From Thermodesulfatator atlanticus DSM 21156 (GTDB taxonomy: Bacteria; Desulfobacterota; Thermodesulfobacteria; Thermodesulfobacteriales; Thermodesulfatatoraceae): a stretch of 64,000 nt of DNA. The notes under the pieces were generated by a model that did no database searches, had not been told where the DNA came from, and was given only the letters and a program-made list of their open reading frames with translations. Position numbers and translations under genes: made by a program. Of the stretch, positions 41,515-50,122 are shown in pieces; the first letter of the stretch is position 1, and each line of letters opens with the position of its first letter. The DNA lies in assembly GCF_000421585.1 (NCBI RefSeq), contig NZ_ATXH01000002.1, forward strand, positions 62,001 through 126,000, given 5' to 3'.

Positions 41515-43995
41515 GGGATAGCTTTTAACAATGCGCTGAATTGGAGCGGCTGAAGGAGCACAATTAAAAAGTGCCGCCACTACTTCTTCGGCGCGCACCC
41601 CTCCTTCTCTGGGTTCAAAGAGAACGAGCTTTATTTTGTTGTCTTCTTTTTCAAGGGAAAGCACATAGGGCCGAATTTCTATTTCCTTTTCCTTTTTGCC
41701 TCGGCGGACTTTGAGCACCACGCTTCTTTTAGCCAAAAATTCTTGAATAGCATCATCGCTTATCGGTTCTGCCAGGGTTATTTCATAATGAGCTTCATCT
41801 GGCACGGTTAAGGCCTTTTTAGGCGAAGAAGGGGTAACTTCTTTTATGGCAAGCCCTTCTGGTAACTCTTTGTTAAGGCTTAGTTTTATCTCTTCTGGAG
41901 GAAGCCTTTTCACCAGTTCAAGGGCAGCCACCTCTGAGAGGCTTTCAACCCCTACCGGAAGGGCCTTGGCAAAAGAAATGCGCGGAAGGGGATGAAACCC
42001 CTCGCTAAAGGAAAGAGGAAGCCCTGCCCTCCTTGCCGCCCGGTGGAATTGTTTCATAACCTCAAGCTGGGACAAAAAGCGGCAAAGCCCAAGCTTCTGG
42101 TAAATGAGCCGGTAGGTAAAACGGCCTTCTTCTACTACGACCTTAGGCCTTATCTCTGGAACATCACAATCCTTGGCAAGAAGATTCTTGATACTTTTGA
42201 AATCACAGGCCCCGCATTTTAGACATTTTGCAAAACGGCAATCTGGAGACGTTTTTTGTAAGAGGGCACGATTGCGCTCTTCAAGCAAAAAATCCTTGGT
42301 AACACCTAAGTCGATATGTTCCCAGGGAAGAGGTAGATCTGGGTCTTTGGCAGCAAGATACTTTTCAAGATCAAGCCCAAGTTCTTTGGCAGAAGCAAGC
42401 CAGGCCTCAAAGCGAAACTCTTCGCTCCAGCCATCAAGGCGGGCGCCTTTTTCATGGGCAAGAAGAATTAGTTTGGCAAGGCGTCTGTCCCCTTTAGAGA
42501 AAACTCCTTCAAGAAAACTCTGCTCTGGTTTGTGCCACTTGAATTTGAGCCTGCGGCCAGAAAGCTTGGCCTTAAGCCAATTTAGGCGTCTTTTAGTCTC
42601 AGCAAGGCTTAGCTGGGCTTCCCATTGAAAGGCAGTGTGTGGCTTGGGCACAAAGGTTGAGACAGAAACATTGACCTGTGGCCCTCTTTTTCCTTTTATA
42701 CGGGTAAGCTTGCGGGCAAGACGCACAATGCCTTCAAGGTCTTCTTGAGTCTCAGTGGGAAGGCCGATCATGAAATAAAGCTTTAAATGCTGCCAGCCAG
42801 CTTCATAGGCCATGCGGGCAGTTTCAAGGAGATCTTCTTCTTTGATATCTTTGTTAATAACCTGTCTTAGTCTTTCAGTGCCTGCTTCTGGGGCAAGGGT
42901 AAAACCTGTTTTTCTTACCTTTTTGATTTCAGCGATAATAGTTTCATTTAGGCTTCCCACCCTTAAGGAAGGAAGGGAAAGGGCCACTTTTTCCGGTAAA
43001 AAACGCTTGTTAAAAGAGACGATTAGTTCCGTTAAGCAGGAGTAATCCCCGGCAGAAAGAGAAAGAAAAGATATTTCATCCCAGCCCGTGGCAAGGAGGC
43101 CTTCTTCTGCCATCTCAAGGAGCCTTCGGGGAGTGCGCTCCCGCACCGGGCGATAAAGGCTACTTGCCTGACAAAAACGGCAGCCCCTGGTGCAACCACG
43201 GGAAATCTCTATGGCCAAACGGTCATGGGCGATCTCAGCCCACGGAACCAAAGGCCGCCAGGGGTACGGGATAAAATCAAGGTCTGGGACCACCCGTCTT
43301 TTTATCTTTTCGTAGCCGGGTTTTAAGGGAACAAGTTCCTTAAAGACTCCTTTTTCATAAATCGGCTTAAAAAAAGAAGGGACATACACCCCTGGAATCT
43401 CTGAGAGGGAATTAAGAAGCTCGGCCCGTGCTACTGCTTTTTTCCGGGCCAAGGAGACCACCTCAGCCACTTCAAGAATGGCTTCTTCAGCCTCCCCGAT
43501 TATGATGGCATCGTAAAAATCAGCAACTGGTTCAGGATTTGAAACAGCAGAGCCTCCGCCAAGCACAATGGGATCAGCATCAGTTCGATTTTCAGCAAGC
43601 ACCGGAATGCCTGCAAGGTCAAGGATATTTACGATATTGGTGGCGCAGAGCTCGTAGGGATAGCTAATGCCAATGAGGTCAAATTCTTTTAAGGATCTTT
43701 TGGCGGTAAGGGAAAGAAAGGGAAGCTTTTTTTTGCGGAGAAAAGCCTCAAGGTCGCGCGCAGGGGCATAGGCCCTGTCAACAAAGAAATTTTCTCTGGA
43801 AGAAAGGATCAGATAAAGGATCAAGAGCCCGATGTGGGACATGCCCACTTCGTAAAGATCCGGGAAAACAAGACATATTTTAAGGTCAGTTTCTTCAAAA
43901 GGGCGCGAAACTACATTTTTTTCCCCGCCTAGGTAGCGTGAGGGTTTGCGCACCCTGGCAATTATCTTTTCAAAACGCGCTTTCAAATCCTCCAT
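41497..43995 (-). CDS. Radical SAM protein fused to DUF2344 (TIGR03960/TIGR03936-type)
   Basis: An 832-residue two-part protein. The first part has an N-terminal alpha/beta (cobalamin-binding-like) region, ICLVFPDLYEVGMSHIGL and LGGGSAVSNPEPVADFYDAIIIGEAE. A radical SAM core follows with CTRGCRFCQASSLYRP (CxxxCxxC, about 258-265). A Cys cluster CRFAKCLKCGACDF near residues 590-603 may hold a further cluster. The last ~220 residues (RLIYQKLGLCRFLSQLEVMKQFHRA as landmark) are DUF2344. This fusion recurs in thermophiles and clostridia and is often linked with RNase G; here rng is 6.3 kb away. The reaction is unknown to me. ATG 43995 or TTG 44004 could start it; neither has a good ribosome site. 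Confidence 0.85.
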   Translation of the reverse strand: MEDLKARFEKIIARVRKPSRYLGGEKNVVSRPFEETDLKICLVFPDLYEVGMSHIGLLILYLILSSRENFFVDRAYAPARDLEAFLRKKKLPFLSLTAKRSLKEFDLIGISYPYELCATNIVNILDLAGIPVLAENRTDADPIVLGGGSAVSNPEPVADFYDAIIIGEAEEAILEVAEVVSLARKKAVARAELLNSLSEIPGVYVPSFFKPIYEKGVFKELVPLKPGYEKIKRRVVPDLDFIPYPWRPLVPWAEIAHDRLAIEISRGCTRGCRFCQASSLYRPVRERTPRRLLEMAEEGLLATGWDEISFLSLSAGDYSCLTELIVSFNKRFLPEKVALSLPSLRVGSLNETIIAEIKKVRKTGFTLAPEAGTERLRQVINKDIKEEDLLETARMAYEAGWQHLKLYFMIGLPTETQEDLEGIVRLARKLTRIKGKRGPQVNVSVSTFVPKPHTAFQWEAQLSLAETKRRLNWLKAKLSGRRLKFKWHKPEQSFLEGVFSKGDRRLAKLILLAHEKGARLDGWSEEFRFEAWLASAKELGLDLEKYLAAKDPDLPLPWEHIDLGVTKDFLLEERNRALLQKTSPDCRFAKCLKCGACDFKSIKNLLAKDCDVPEIRPKVVVEEGRFTYRLIYQKLGLCRFLSQLEVMKQFHRAARRAGLPLSFSEGFHPLPRISFAKALPVGVESLSEVAALELVKRLPPEEIKLSLNKELPEGLAIKEVTPSSPKKALTVPDEAHYEITLAEPISDDAIQEFLAKRSVVLKVRRGKKEKEIEIRPYVLSLEKEDNKIKLVLFEPREGGVRAEEVVAALFNCAPSAAPIQRIVKSYPLELLK

Positions 43996-44000
43996 ACCGC

Positions 44001-44032
44001 GCAACTTAACAAATCAAACGGGGACAGGCAAA
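44001..44032 (-). repeat. Leader repeat copy 2 (GCAACTTAA ... AAACGGGGACAGGCAAA)
   Basis: Plus-strand GCAACTTAA (44001-44009) and AAACGGGGACAGGCAAA (44016-44032) bracket the start of the radical SAM gene. The same two blocks, without the 6-8 base insert, occur at 44819-44843 before the next upstream gene. Confidence 0.65.
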
Positions 44033-44033
44033 A

Positions 44034-44813
44034 TCATCTTTTTAGAACCAGAGCTTCCCAACCATCTTTTGCCTTTGAAAACAAGGGCTGATAACCGGGA
44101 TAGCTGTTAAGAAGAAACTTCTCACTTCCTAAAAGAAAACCCGAAAATACAAAAAGCCCTTCTCGATTAAGAAGGCTTTTGAGGTTAGCGCTTTCCTGCG
44201 TTAAAACGCGCAGATAAACATTTGCCAGGATAAGGTCAAACTTTCCAGATAAAGCCGCACTAGTCCCGCAAACTACGTGAATCTGTTTTGAAAGATTGTT
44301 TCGCCATACATTTGCCCGGCATTCCTTGGCAGCTTCAAAATCTATGTCCACTGCTAAGATCTGAGCTTTAGGCCAAAGCCTAGCTGCAATTATGGCAAGA
44401 ATTCCGCTCCCTGTCCCGAAATCAAGGATAAGCCTGGGTTTTGGCATCTCTTGAGCTATCTTTTCAAGCAAAGAGATAACAAGAGAGGTTGTAGGGTGCA
44501 GCCCCGATCCAAAAACACCTTTAGGTTCAATGACAATGTTTTGGAAAGAAGGTTCACCAAGCCAAGAAACAGCTAGCTTTTTCGCGTTTAAATGGCAAAC
44601 GAAACCTGGCCAGGGGATAGGCGTCACCAAAATGTCCTTACCAGCAAGATGGTGCAAGAGATTTTCTATATCTTCTGATGCAGCGCAAACATCTATTACC
44701 AAAATGTTGGTTTCAAGCTGCCACCATGCACAGGGTTTCAAAGAATATTTTGCTAGTACGGAAAAAATTTCTTCGCGGTTTTCTGCGGTAATCAAACGCC
44801 AATATCTTTTCAT
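44034..44813 (-). CDS. Ribosomal protein L11 methyltransferase-like protein (PrmA family)
   Basis: A 259-residue SAM-dependent methyltransferase taken from ATG 44813 (TTG 44822 would add three residues). LDFGTGSGILAIIAARLW is the SAM-binding motif I, with LAVDIDFEAAKECRANVW, FDLILANVYLRVLTQ and FSGFLLGSEKFLLNSY following in PrmA order. FGSGLHPTTSLVI is the conserved substrate-side motif. The N-terminal domain is shorter than in E. coli PrmA (~293 residues) but still present. No ribosomal protein gene is near, so a different protein substrate is possible. Confidence 0.82.
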   Translation of the reverse strand: MKRYWRLITAENREEIFSVLAKYSLKPCAWWQLETNILVIDVCAASEDIENLLHHLAGKDILVTPIPWPGFVCHLNAKKLAVSWLGEPSFQNIVIEPKGVFGSGLHPTTSLVISLLEKIAQEMPKPRLILDFGTGSGILAIIAARLWPKAQILAVDIDFEAAKECRANVWRNNLSKQIHVVCGTSAALSGKFDLILANVYLRVLTQESANLKSLLNREGLFVFSGFLLGSEKFLLNSYPGYQPLFSKAKDGWEALVLKR

Positions 44814-44818
44814 GGGGG

Positions 44819-44843
44819 GCAACTTAAACGGGGACAGGCAAAT
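44819..44843 (-). repeat. Leader repeat copy 1 (GCAACTTAAACGGGGACAGG)
   Basis: The 25-bp block at 44819-44843 lies directly upstream of the PrmA-like ATG and overlaps the alternative TTG. It matches 44001-44032 except for an insert of 6-8 bases in that copy. Confidence 0.65.
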
Positions 44844-44935
44844 TTTTCAAGTTTTCTTTTTCTATTGGGAGCAAATTTTATCCGACAAAGTATCATGCTG
44901 AGGCGACTCGTACGCCCGCGCCATTTACCCCAATC

Positions 44936-44964
44936 TTTACTAAATAACTCAAAGTTATTATTTT
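44936..44964 (+). promoter_or_regulatory. Candidate promoter with overlapping palindromic operator for the ferredoxin-AOR operon
   Basis: TTTACT (44936-44941), a 17-nt spacer and TATTTT (44959-44964) form a moderate promoter. A perfect 7-bp inverted repeat, AATAACT-CAA-AGTTATT (44943-44959), fills the spacer between the boxes, where a repressor would block the polymerase. The ATG follows at 44995. Confidence 0.45.
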
Positions 44965-44994
44965 GGTCATGTGTATTTAGGCTAGGAGAATACT

Positions 44995-45399
44995 ATGGCG
45001 CGAGGACGACTCAAAGTTTTAGACCCTGACAGATGCGTGGGATGCCAGTTGTGTATGTTTGCCTGCCAGAGACGCACCGGGCAGGGAGGTCTTGCAGAAA
45101 CAGCGATTCATGTTCGTTCCCGTGGCGGGCTTTCTCGTGGGCTGACAGTCATTGTCTGCCGTGCTTGCGAAGATCCACCATGTCTTTCGGTTTGTCCTAC
45201 CGGGGCCCTTATAAAACGAAAAGGCGGAGGAGTTGTTCTTTCGCCCAAAAAATGCATTGGTTGTGGGTTTTGTAAAGAGGCCTGTCCCTTGGGGGCCATT
45301 TTTTGGAATGAAGAGACTCAAAAACCGGTTATCTGTATCCATTGTGGCTATTGCGCAGATTATTGCCCCCATCATGTTATTGCTCTTGAGGAGGCTTAA
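44995..45399 (+). CDS. Four-cluster ferredoxin-like electron-transfer protein (AorA/HycB type)
   Basis: A 134-residue soluble iron-sulfur protein with sixteen cysteines in four sets: CVGCQLCMFAC, CRACEDPPCLSVC, CIGCGFCKEAC and CIHCGYCADYC. These should hold four [4Fe-4S] clusters. Spacing matches the HycB/DmsB/AorA family. It is followed without a gap by an aldehyde oxidoreductase gene, as in aorAB/bamCB-type operons, so it most likely carries electrons to or from the tungsten enzyme. The second cysteine set has the longer CxxCx4C spacing usual in this family. A palindromic operator candidate precedes the operon. Confidence 0.92.
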   Translation: MARGRLKVLDPDRCVGCQLCMFACQRRTGQGGLAETAIHVRSRGGLSRGLTVIVCRACEDPPCLSVCPTGALIKRKGGGVVLSPKKCIGCGFCKEACPLGAIFWNEETQKPVICIHCGYCADYCPHHVIALEEA

Positions 45400-47160
45400 A
45401 TGTTGCCCAATGATCCCTTAAAAAGGATTCTTTATATTGATCTTTCTGCCAAAAAATTCTGGGTAGAAGAAAGATATGATCTTGTCGCTCAAAACATCGG
45501 CGGGACAGGTCTTGCAAGCGCCCTTCTTGAAGAAGAATGTCCGGAAAATATCGACCCCAGAGATCCCAAAAACCCTATCATATTTGCCGTAGGCCCTGCT
45601 AACGGGCTCTTTCCCCTGGCCTCAAAAACAGTTTCCATGTTTCTTTCGCCTCACAACAAGCTTCTTGGCGAAAGCCATGCCGGAGGAAGAAGTGCCCTTG
45701 CCCTACGCATGGCAGGCTACGGCGCAGTGGTCATTCGCGGCCAAAGCGATATACCAATCTACCTGATAATTGATAACCAGGGCGTAAAATTTAAAGACGC
45801 CCGGGCCCTTTGGGGGCTACCGGTTTCAGAGACTGGTCGCTTTATCCGTGAAAAAGAAAGCGGAAGCGGCTTAAGAAGCATCCTGCGCATAGGCCCTGCC
45901 GGAGAATCCGGAGTTACTTACTCTTGCGTGGTTACCGAAACTTATCGCCACTTTGGAAGGTTAGGCCTTGGGGCCCTTTTTGGATACAAAAAATTAAAGG
46001 CCATCCTTATAAAAGGCAAACAAGCCCTTCCTGTGGCAGACCGCAGCACTTACAAAAAATTATATGACGACCTGCTAAAACGCTTGCATGACACTCCCTC
46101 ACTCAAAAAATATTACGAAATCGGAACAGCTGTTAATATCATCCCATTGAATAAACTTGGGGCGCTTCCCACCCGTAACTTGCGAGAGACCCGTTTTGAA
46201 GCTGCGGAAAAAATCTGCGGTGAAAACTATGCCAAAAACTTCTTAGGGAGAAGACTTGCCTGTGCTCATTGTCCTATTGCCTGTATCCACATTGCAGCGC
46301 TTCGCACTCCTTATGAAGACGAACCTTATTTTTACAAAACTTCTTTTATTTCTTACGACTACGAACCAATCTATGCTACCGGCTCCATGATAGGCGTAGG
46401 CTCTCCTGAGGGCGTGCTTCGCATACTTGATACGGTAGATAACCTGGGTTTTGACGTTATGAGTGTAGGTGTGGTTCTCGCCTGGGCCACGGAAGCCTTT
46501 GAAAAAGAACTTGTTACTGAAAAAGAAACCATGGGGCTTAAACCCCGTTTTGGAGATGTAGAAACTTACATCAAAATGTTGAATTTAATCGCAGCCCAGG
46601 CAAACGAATTTTACGCTGCCCTGGCGCGGGGGGTAGATTTTGCCTCTCAAAAATACGGTGGCGAAGAATTTGCCCTGGCCTTTGGTGGTAACGAAATGTC
46701 AGGATACCATACCGGCTATGGCATCCACGTGACCCACCTTACAGGTTCAAGGCACAGCCACCTCGACTCTGCAGGCTATAGCTACGATCAAAAAACCAAA
46801 CCAGAAGAAATAAACCCTGAAAAACTAGCCCAAAAACTCTTCAACGAAGAAGCCTATCGCCAGGTACTTTCTTCTGCGGTTTGCTGCTTTTTTGGAAGAA
46901 GTGTTTATAATCTTGAAACCCTGGCCCAGGTTTTTTCCTGTTCAGGTTTTTCATACACAATCGAAGATTTAAAGGGCCTTGGTGTTGCCATTCTTAAAAG
47001 AAAATATCTTTTTAAGAAAAAACGAGGCTTTGCCCCGTCCAAACTGCGAATTCCCAAGCGAATTTTGGAAACTGTCTCTCCTCACGGAAAGCTTCGTGAG
47101 GAGTTTTTGAAAGAAACCGTAAAAATTTATGAAAACCTGCTGGAACAGGGAGGTGGGTAA
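45400..47160 (+). CDS. Tungsten-type aldehyde ferredoxin oxidoreductase family protein (copy 1)
   Basis: A 586-residue AOR-family enzyme. The N-terminal pterin-binding domain has LYIDLSAKKFWVEE, IGGTGLASALLEEE, FAVGPANGLFPLASKT and the SHAGGRSALALRMAGY block. The [4Fe-4S] site shows CAHCPIACIH (about 289-298) and a later Cys in SSAVCCFFGRS, where archetypal AORs have DxxGxC; the expected Asp is replaced. It is divergent from the second AOR gene product at 47.4-49.2 kb. Coupled to a four-cluster ferredoxin gene, it could oxidise an aldehyde or reduce a carboxylate (or be an aryl-CoA-type reductase like BamB). Substrate unknown. Confidence 0.9.
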   Translation: MLPNDPLKRILYIDLSAKKFWVEERYDLVAQNIGGTGLASALLEEECPENIDPRDPKNPIIFAVGPANGLFPLASKTVSMFLSPHNKLLGESHAGGRSALALRMAGYGAVVIRGQSDIPIYLIIDNQGVKFKDARALWGLPVSETGRFIREKESGSGLRSILRIGPAGESGVTYSCVVTETYRHFGRLGLGALFGYKKLKAILIKGKQALPVADRSTYKKLYDDLLKRLHDTPSLKKYYEIGTAVNIIPLNKLGALPTRNLRETRFEAAEKICGENYAKNFLGRRLACAHCPIACIHIAALRTPYEDEPYFYKTSFISYDYEPIYATGSMIGVGSPEGVLRILDTVDNLGFDVMSVGVVLAWATEAFEKELVTEKETMGLKPRFGDVETYIKMLNLIAAQANEFYAALARGVDFASQKYGGEEFALAFGGNEMSGYHTGYGIHVTHLTGSRHSHLDSAGYSYDQKTKPEEINPEKLAQKLFNEEAYRQVLSSAVCCFFGRSVYNLETLAQVFSCSGFSYTIEDLKGLGVAILKRKYLFKKKRGFAPSKLRIPKRILETVSPHGKLREEFLKETVKIYENLLEQGGG

Positions 47161-47387
47161 TGGAAGTAGTCATTTATTACGAGACCAGTTGGATAGCAAA
47201 AGGAGAAAACCTTTACCTTACGGCTTCCTCGCTACTTGAGCTTCGCGATAAAATCAAAGAAGAGCTTCTCAGCAGAAAACACCTTGAGAGCAAAAAAGTG
47301 ACCCTTATTTTTGACCGCATGCGTATGCCTCACTGGGTGGTGAGCCATCTTTCAGTGGAAAGTACGGAACTGACTCTAACAAGCTAA
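47160..47387 (+). CDS. Small hypothetical protein co-transcribed with AOR
   Basis: A 75-residue protein whose ATG overlaps the end of the AOR gene. The pattern MEVVIYYETSWIAKGENLYL followed by an amphipathic helix (ELRDKIKEELLSRK) and VTLIFDRMRMPHW looks like a small alpha/beta fold, but there is no C-terminal Gly-Gly, so it is not an ordinary MoaD. It is the last gene before a strong terminator. It may be an assembly or accessory factor of the oxidoreductase; this is inferred only from position. Confidence 0.7.
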   Translation: MEVVIYYETSWIAKGENLYLTASSLLELRDKIKEELLSRKHLESKKVTLIFDRMRMPHWVVSHLSVESTELTLTS

Positions 47388-47414
47388 AAAGAGCGGGCAC
47401 TTGCCCGCTCTTTT
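47386..47414. terminator. Bidirectional rho-independent terminator between the two convergent AOR units
   Basis: The stem AAGAGCGGGCA/TGCCCGCTCTT (11 bp, perfect) has a two-base apex and is flanked by A and T runs. It terminates the + strand ferredoxin-AOR operon (stop 47387) and the - strand AOR gene (stop at 47417). Confidence 0.92.
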
Positions 47415-47416
47415 GA

Positions 47417-49222
47417 TTAAGCAAGCCCTAGCTCTTTAAGCTTGGCCTCGGTAGGAACGCCATTTTCCCAACCACGCACCTGATAATACTCGGGGAGCAT
47501 TTCGGATAAGCGATTTACATGCCCCTTGTTCGGGCCTTCAGGCATGGGTTCTTCAAGGAGGCGTTTGGGCAGCGTGTCTTCCTTGGGATCAAGGCCTGCT
47601 TTCAAATTGAAAACCCTTTCAAGATTCCAGATGCGCTCACCACACTGCATCATCTCGTCAAGGGTGTAATCAAAACCAGTAGCTGCTGCGAGAAGGTCAC
47701 GATAATCCTCAGCTCCCAGGGCAAAAGAGGTAAAGAGACAAAGCCCCATAGAGTCAATAACAGCGGTAAGGTCTTGAAAGATTTTCACCCACTGGGCTTT
47801 GCCTTCTGTTGCCTGCGGATCAAGTTTTTCAGGGGCTCCAAGGATCTCTGGGGCAATGAGGTAGGCCCGCACGTGACATCCGCCGCGGTTAGAAGTGGCG
47901 TAGGCAAGACCTTGGCCCTGCACCCCTCGCGGGTCGTAAGCAGGAAGCTCCTGGCCTTTAACACTCATGGAAAGCTCTGGTGCGCCATAGGCCTCAGCCA
48001 GACGCTTTGAACCCTCGGCAAGTTTATCACCAAGGCCTTCGCGATAAGCAATAGCGCGGGTGTAAAAAACTATGGCTTCAGAGCTCCCAAAAGTGGGCTT
48101 TGGCCCAGAAGCTATGTCTTCTTTGGAAATTTTGCCTCTTTCAAAAAGTTCCATGGCACAGGCAATGGTTACACCACAGGAAATAGGATCAAGGCCCAGT
48201 TGATTGCAAAGGTAATTGGCCTGGGTGATAGCGATGAGGTCTTTTACACCGCAGCAGGCTCCGTATGCCCAGCCGGATTCATACTCAGGGCCTTCTCCTT
48301 TGGTCTTGCTGGGAAGCTCTGTTACCCGGCCACAGCGTATCGGGCAGGCATAACATCCCTTATTCTTTTTTAGATAGCCCTTCTCTACCAAAGCTTCGCC
48401 ACAGACTTCTGCGGTTTCTTCAAAAACGCCCGTCTGGAAGTTGCGGGTGGGATAAAGGCCGCTTTCGTTAATAATGTTATCAAGCACTTTGGTTCCAAGC
48501 TTGGGAAGGGCTTCACTAGTAACTGGATTTTCTTTTATTTTGCCAAGCTTCTCTTGGATAAAGTTTTTAAAAACTTCTGCTTCAGGTGCTTCGACACGTT
48601 TGGTCCCTCGGCAGATAATGGCCTTGAGTTTTTTGTATCCCATCACCGCTCCTACGCCAGAGCGTCCGGCAGCCCGATGTTTATCGTTGATAACACAGGC
48701 AAAGCGCACCAGGTTTTCCCCAGCAGGCCCAATACAGGCTACCCTTGCCTTGTCATCACCAAATTCCTCACGAAGGCGATCAGTTACCTCTTCGGTATCA
48801 AGCCCCCAGAGATGCTCAGCGTCTTTTAATTCGACTTCGTCGTCTTTTATGCTGAGGTAAACAGGCTTTTCTGACACCCCTTCAAAGATGATCATGTCAT
48901 AACCCGCTCTTTTTAATTCTGCACCAAAGTGCCCACCAGAATTAGAGGATGCAATAAGCCCGGTAAGGGGTGATTTACAAACAACCATGTAACGACCACC
49001 CGTGGGCGCAGGAGTTCCGGTAAGCGGACCAGTAGCAAAAATCAGCGGATTTTCCGGAGAAAGAGGCTCAGCTTTGGGATCCATCAACTGAGATAGGTAG
49101 TAACTAGCAAGCCCTCTTCCACCAATAAATTTGCGCAAAAGGTCTTCAGGGATTTCTTCTTTTTTGATTTCACCTGTACTTAAATTCACACGCAAAATTG
49201 AGTTGGCATAAGTCCCCGGCAT
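47417..49222 (-). CDS. aor: Aldehyde ferredoxin oxidoreductase family protein (copy 2)
   Basis: A 601-residue tungsten-pterin oxidoreductase, starting at ATG 49222 behind AAAGGAGG. Classical signatures: ILRVNLSTGEIKKEEIPED, FIGGRGLASYYL, FATGPLTGTPAPTGGRY, SNSGGHFGAELKRAGYD, CIGPAGENLVRFACVINDKHRAAGR (in parts), the cluster motif CYACPIRCGRV, and DSMGLCLF with the fourth Cys. It is close to canonical AOR, unlike copy 1, which lacks the Asp of the last motif. It should oxidise aldehydes to carboxylic acids with ferredoxin as acceptor, typically during amino-acid or sugar fermentation. It stands alone, convergent to the first AOR operon. Confidence 0.92.
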   Translation of the reverse strand: MPGTYANSILRVNLSTGEIKKEEIPEDLLRKFIGGRGLASYYLSQLMDPKAEPLSPENPLIFATGPLTGTPAPTGGRYMVVCKSPLTGLIASSNSGGHFGAELKRAGYDMIIFEGVSEKPVYLSIKDDEVELKDAEHLWGLDTEEVTDRLREEFGDDKARVACIGPAGENLVRFACVINDKHRAAGRSGVGAVMGYKKLKAIICRGTKRVEAPEAEVFKNFIQEKLGKIKENPVTSEALPKLGTKVLDNIINESGLYPTRNFQTGVFEETAEVCGEALVEKGYLKKNKGCYACPIRCGRVTELPSKTKGEGPEYESGWAYGACCGVKDLIAITQANYLCNQLGLDPISCGVTIACAMELFERGKISKEDIASGPKPTFGSSEAIVFYTRAIAYREGLGDKLAEGSKRLAEAYGAPELSMSVKGQELPAYDPRGVQGQGLAYATSNRGGCHVRAYLIAPEILGAPEKLDPQATEGKAQWVKIFQDLTAVIDSMGLCLFTSFALGAEDYRDLLAAATGFDYTLDEMMQCGERIWNLERVFNLKAGLDPKEDTLPKRLLEEPMPEGPNKGHVNRLSEMLPEYYQVRGWENGVPTEAKLKELGLA

Positions 49223-49309
49223 CTTTTCCTCCTTTGTGCCGTTTTTTAGAATTGTTATAACAGAAAAATACTTTAAAAGACAGGCCAAAATTTTTTCAGA
49301 ATTAAAAAA

Positions 49310-50122
49310 TTAGGCCTTGATGATATGTTCGATCTCGCAGTCAGCCTTAAGCAACGGCACTTTGCGGCCCATAAAAAGGCGGGCCACCCTTTCAAAGGCT
49401 TCGGTTAAGTCAGAAACATAAATTTTTAGCTCCCCTTCTCTTTTAAGAGTCTGGTCAAGCTCCTGGTGCTTTTTAAGAAAACCTGCCACTTCTTCTGCTA
49501 CTTCTTCTGCGGGATCAACAAGGGTTACCCTGCGCCCGGCCTTGGCCTGGATGATAGGCTTTAGCACAGGATAGTGGGTGCACCCAAGTACCAGGGTATC
49601 TATCCCGCGCATTTTAAGGGGTATGAGACATTTTTTTACGATGCTTCTTGTCTCAGGCTTTTTAAGCCAGCCCTCTTCCACCAGGGGCACCAAAAGCGGA
49701 CAGGCATTGCCGTAAACCTTAACCGTGGGATCGATAGCAGCTACTCGTCGCTGATAAACCCCGCTTGAGATAGTAGCCCGTGTGCCGATCACACCGATTA
49801 TTTTGCGTTTGGTTACTGAAAGGGCTTTGTTAACCGAAGGAGTTACCACCTCAAAAATGGGCACGTGGGGGAAACGCTTACGCAGGGCTTCGGTGGCCAC
49901 ACTTGAAGCAGAATGGCAGGCTACCACGATAATTTTGGCTCCATGTTCCAGCAAAAACTCGGCATCCTGGATAGCATAGGCAATTATGGTTTCAGGGCTT
50001 TTAGTGCCGTAAGGGGTGCGTGCTGTGTCTCCAAAATAAACAAACGAGTAATCAGGTAGCTTGCGCACAAGCTCCTTGACAATAGTGAGGCCACCAATAC
50101 CGGAATCAAAGACCCCTATCAA
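49310..50122 (-). CDS. murI: Glutamate racemase
   Basis: A 270-residue enzyme making D-glutamate for peptidoglycan. GVFDSGIGGLTIVKEL is the N-terminal signature. The two catalytic cysteines are in VVACHSASSVA (about 70) and LGCTHYPVLKP (about 181). YFGDTARTPYG is also conserved. The start codon overlaps the preceding gene by 4 nt (ATGA), so it is co-translated with the archaemetzincin-like gene. Peptidoglycan genes are otherwise absent locally apart from the MltB-type enzyme. Confidence 0.95.
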   Translation of the reverse strand: MIGVFDSGIGGLTIVKELVRKLPDYSFVYFGDTARTPYGTKSPETIIAYAIQDAEFLLEHGAKIIVVACHSASSVATEALRKRFPHVPIFEVVTPSVNKALSVTKRKIIGVIGTRATISSGVYQRRVAAIDPTVKVYGNACPLLVPLVEEGWLKKPETRSIVKKCLIPLKMRGIDTLVLGCTHYPVLKPIIQAKAGRRVTLVDPAEEVAEEVAGFLKKHQELDQTLKREGELKIYVSDLTEAFERVARLFMGRKVPLLKADCEIEHIIKA

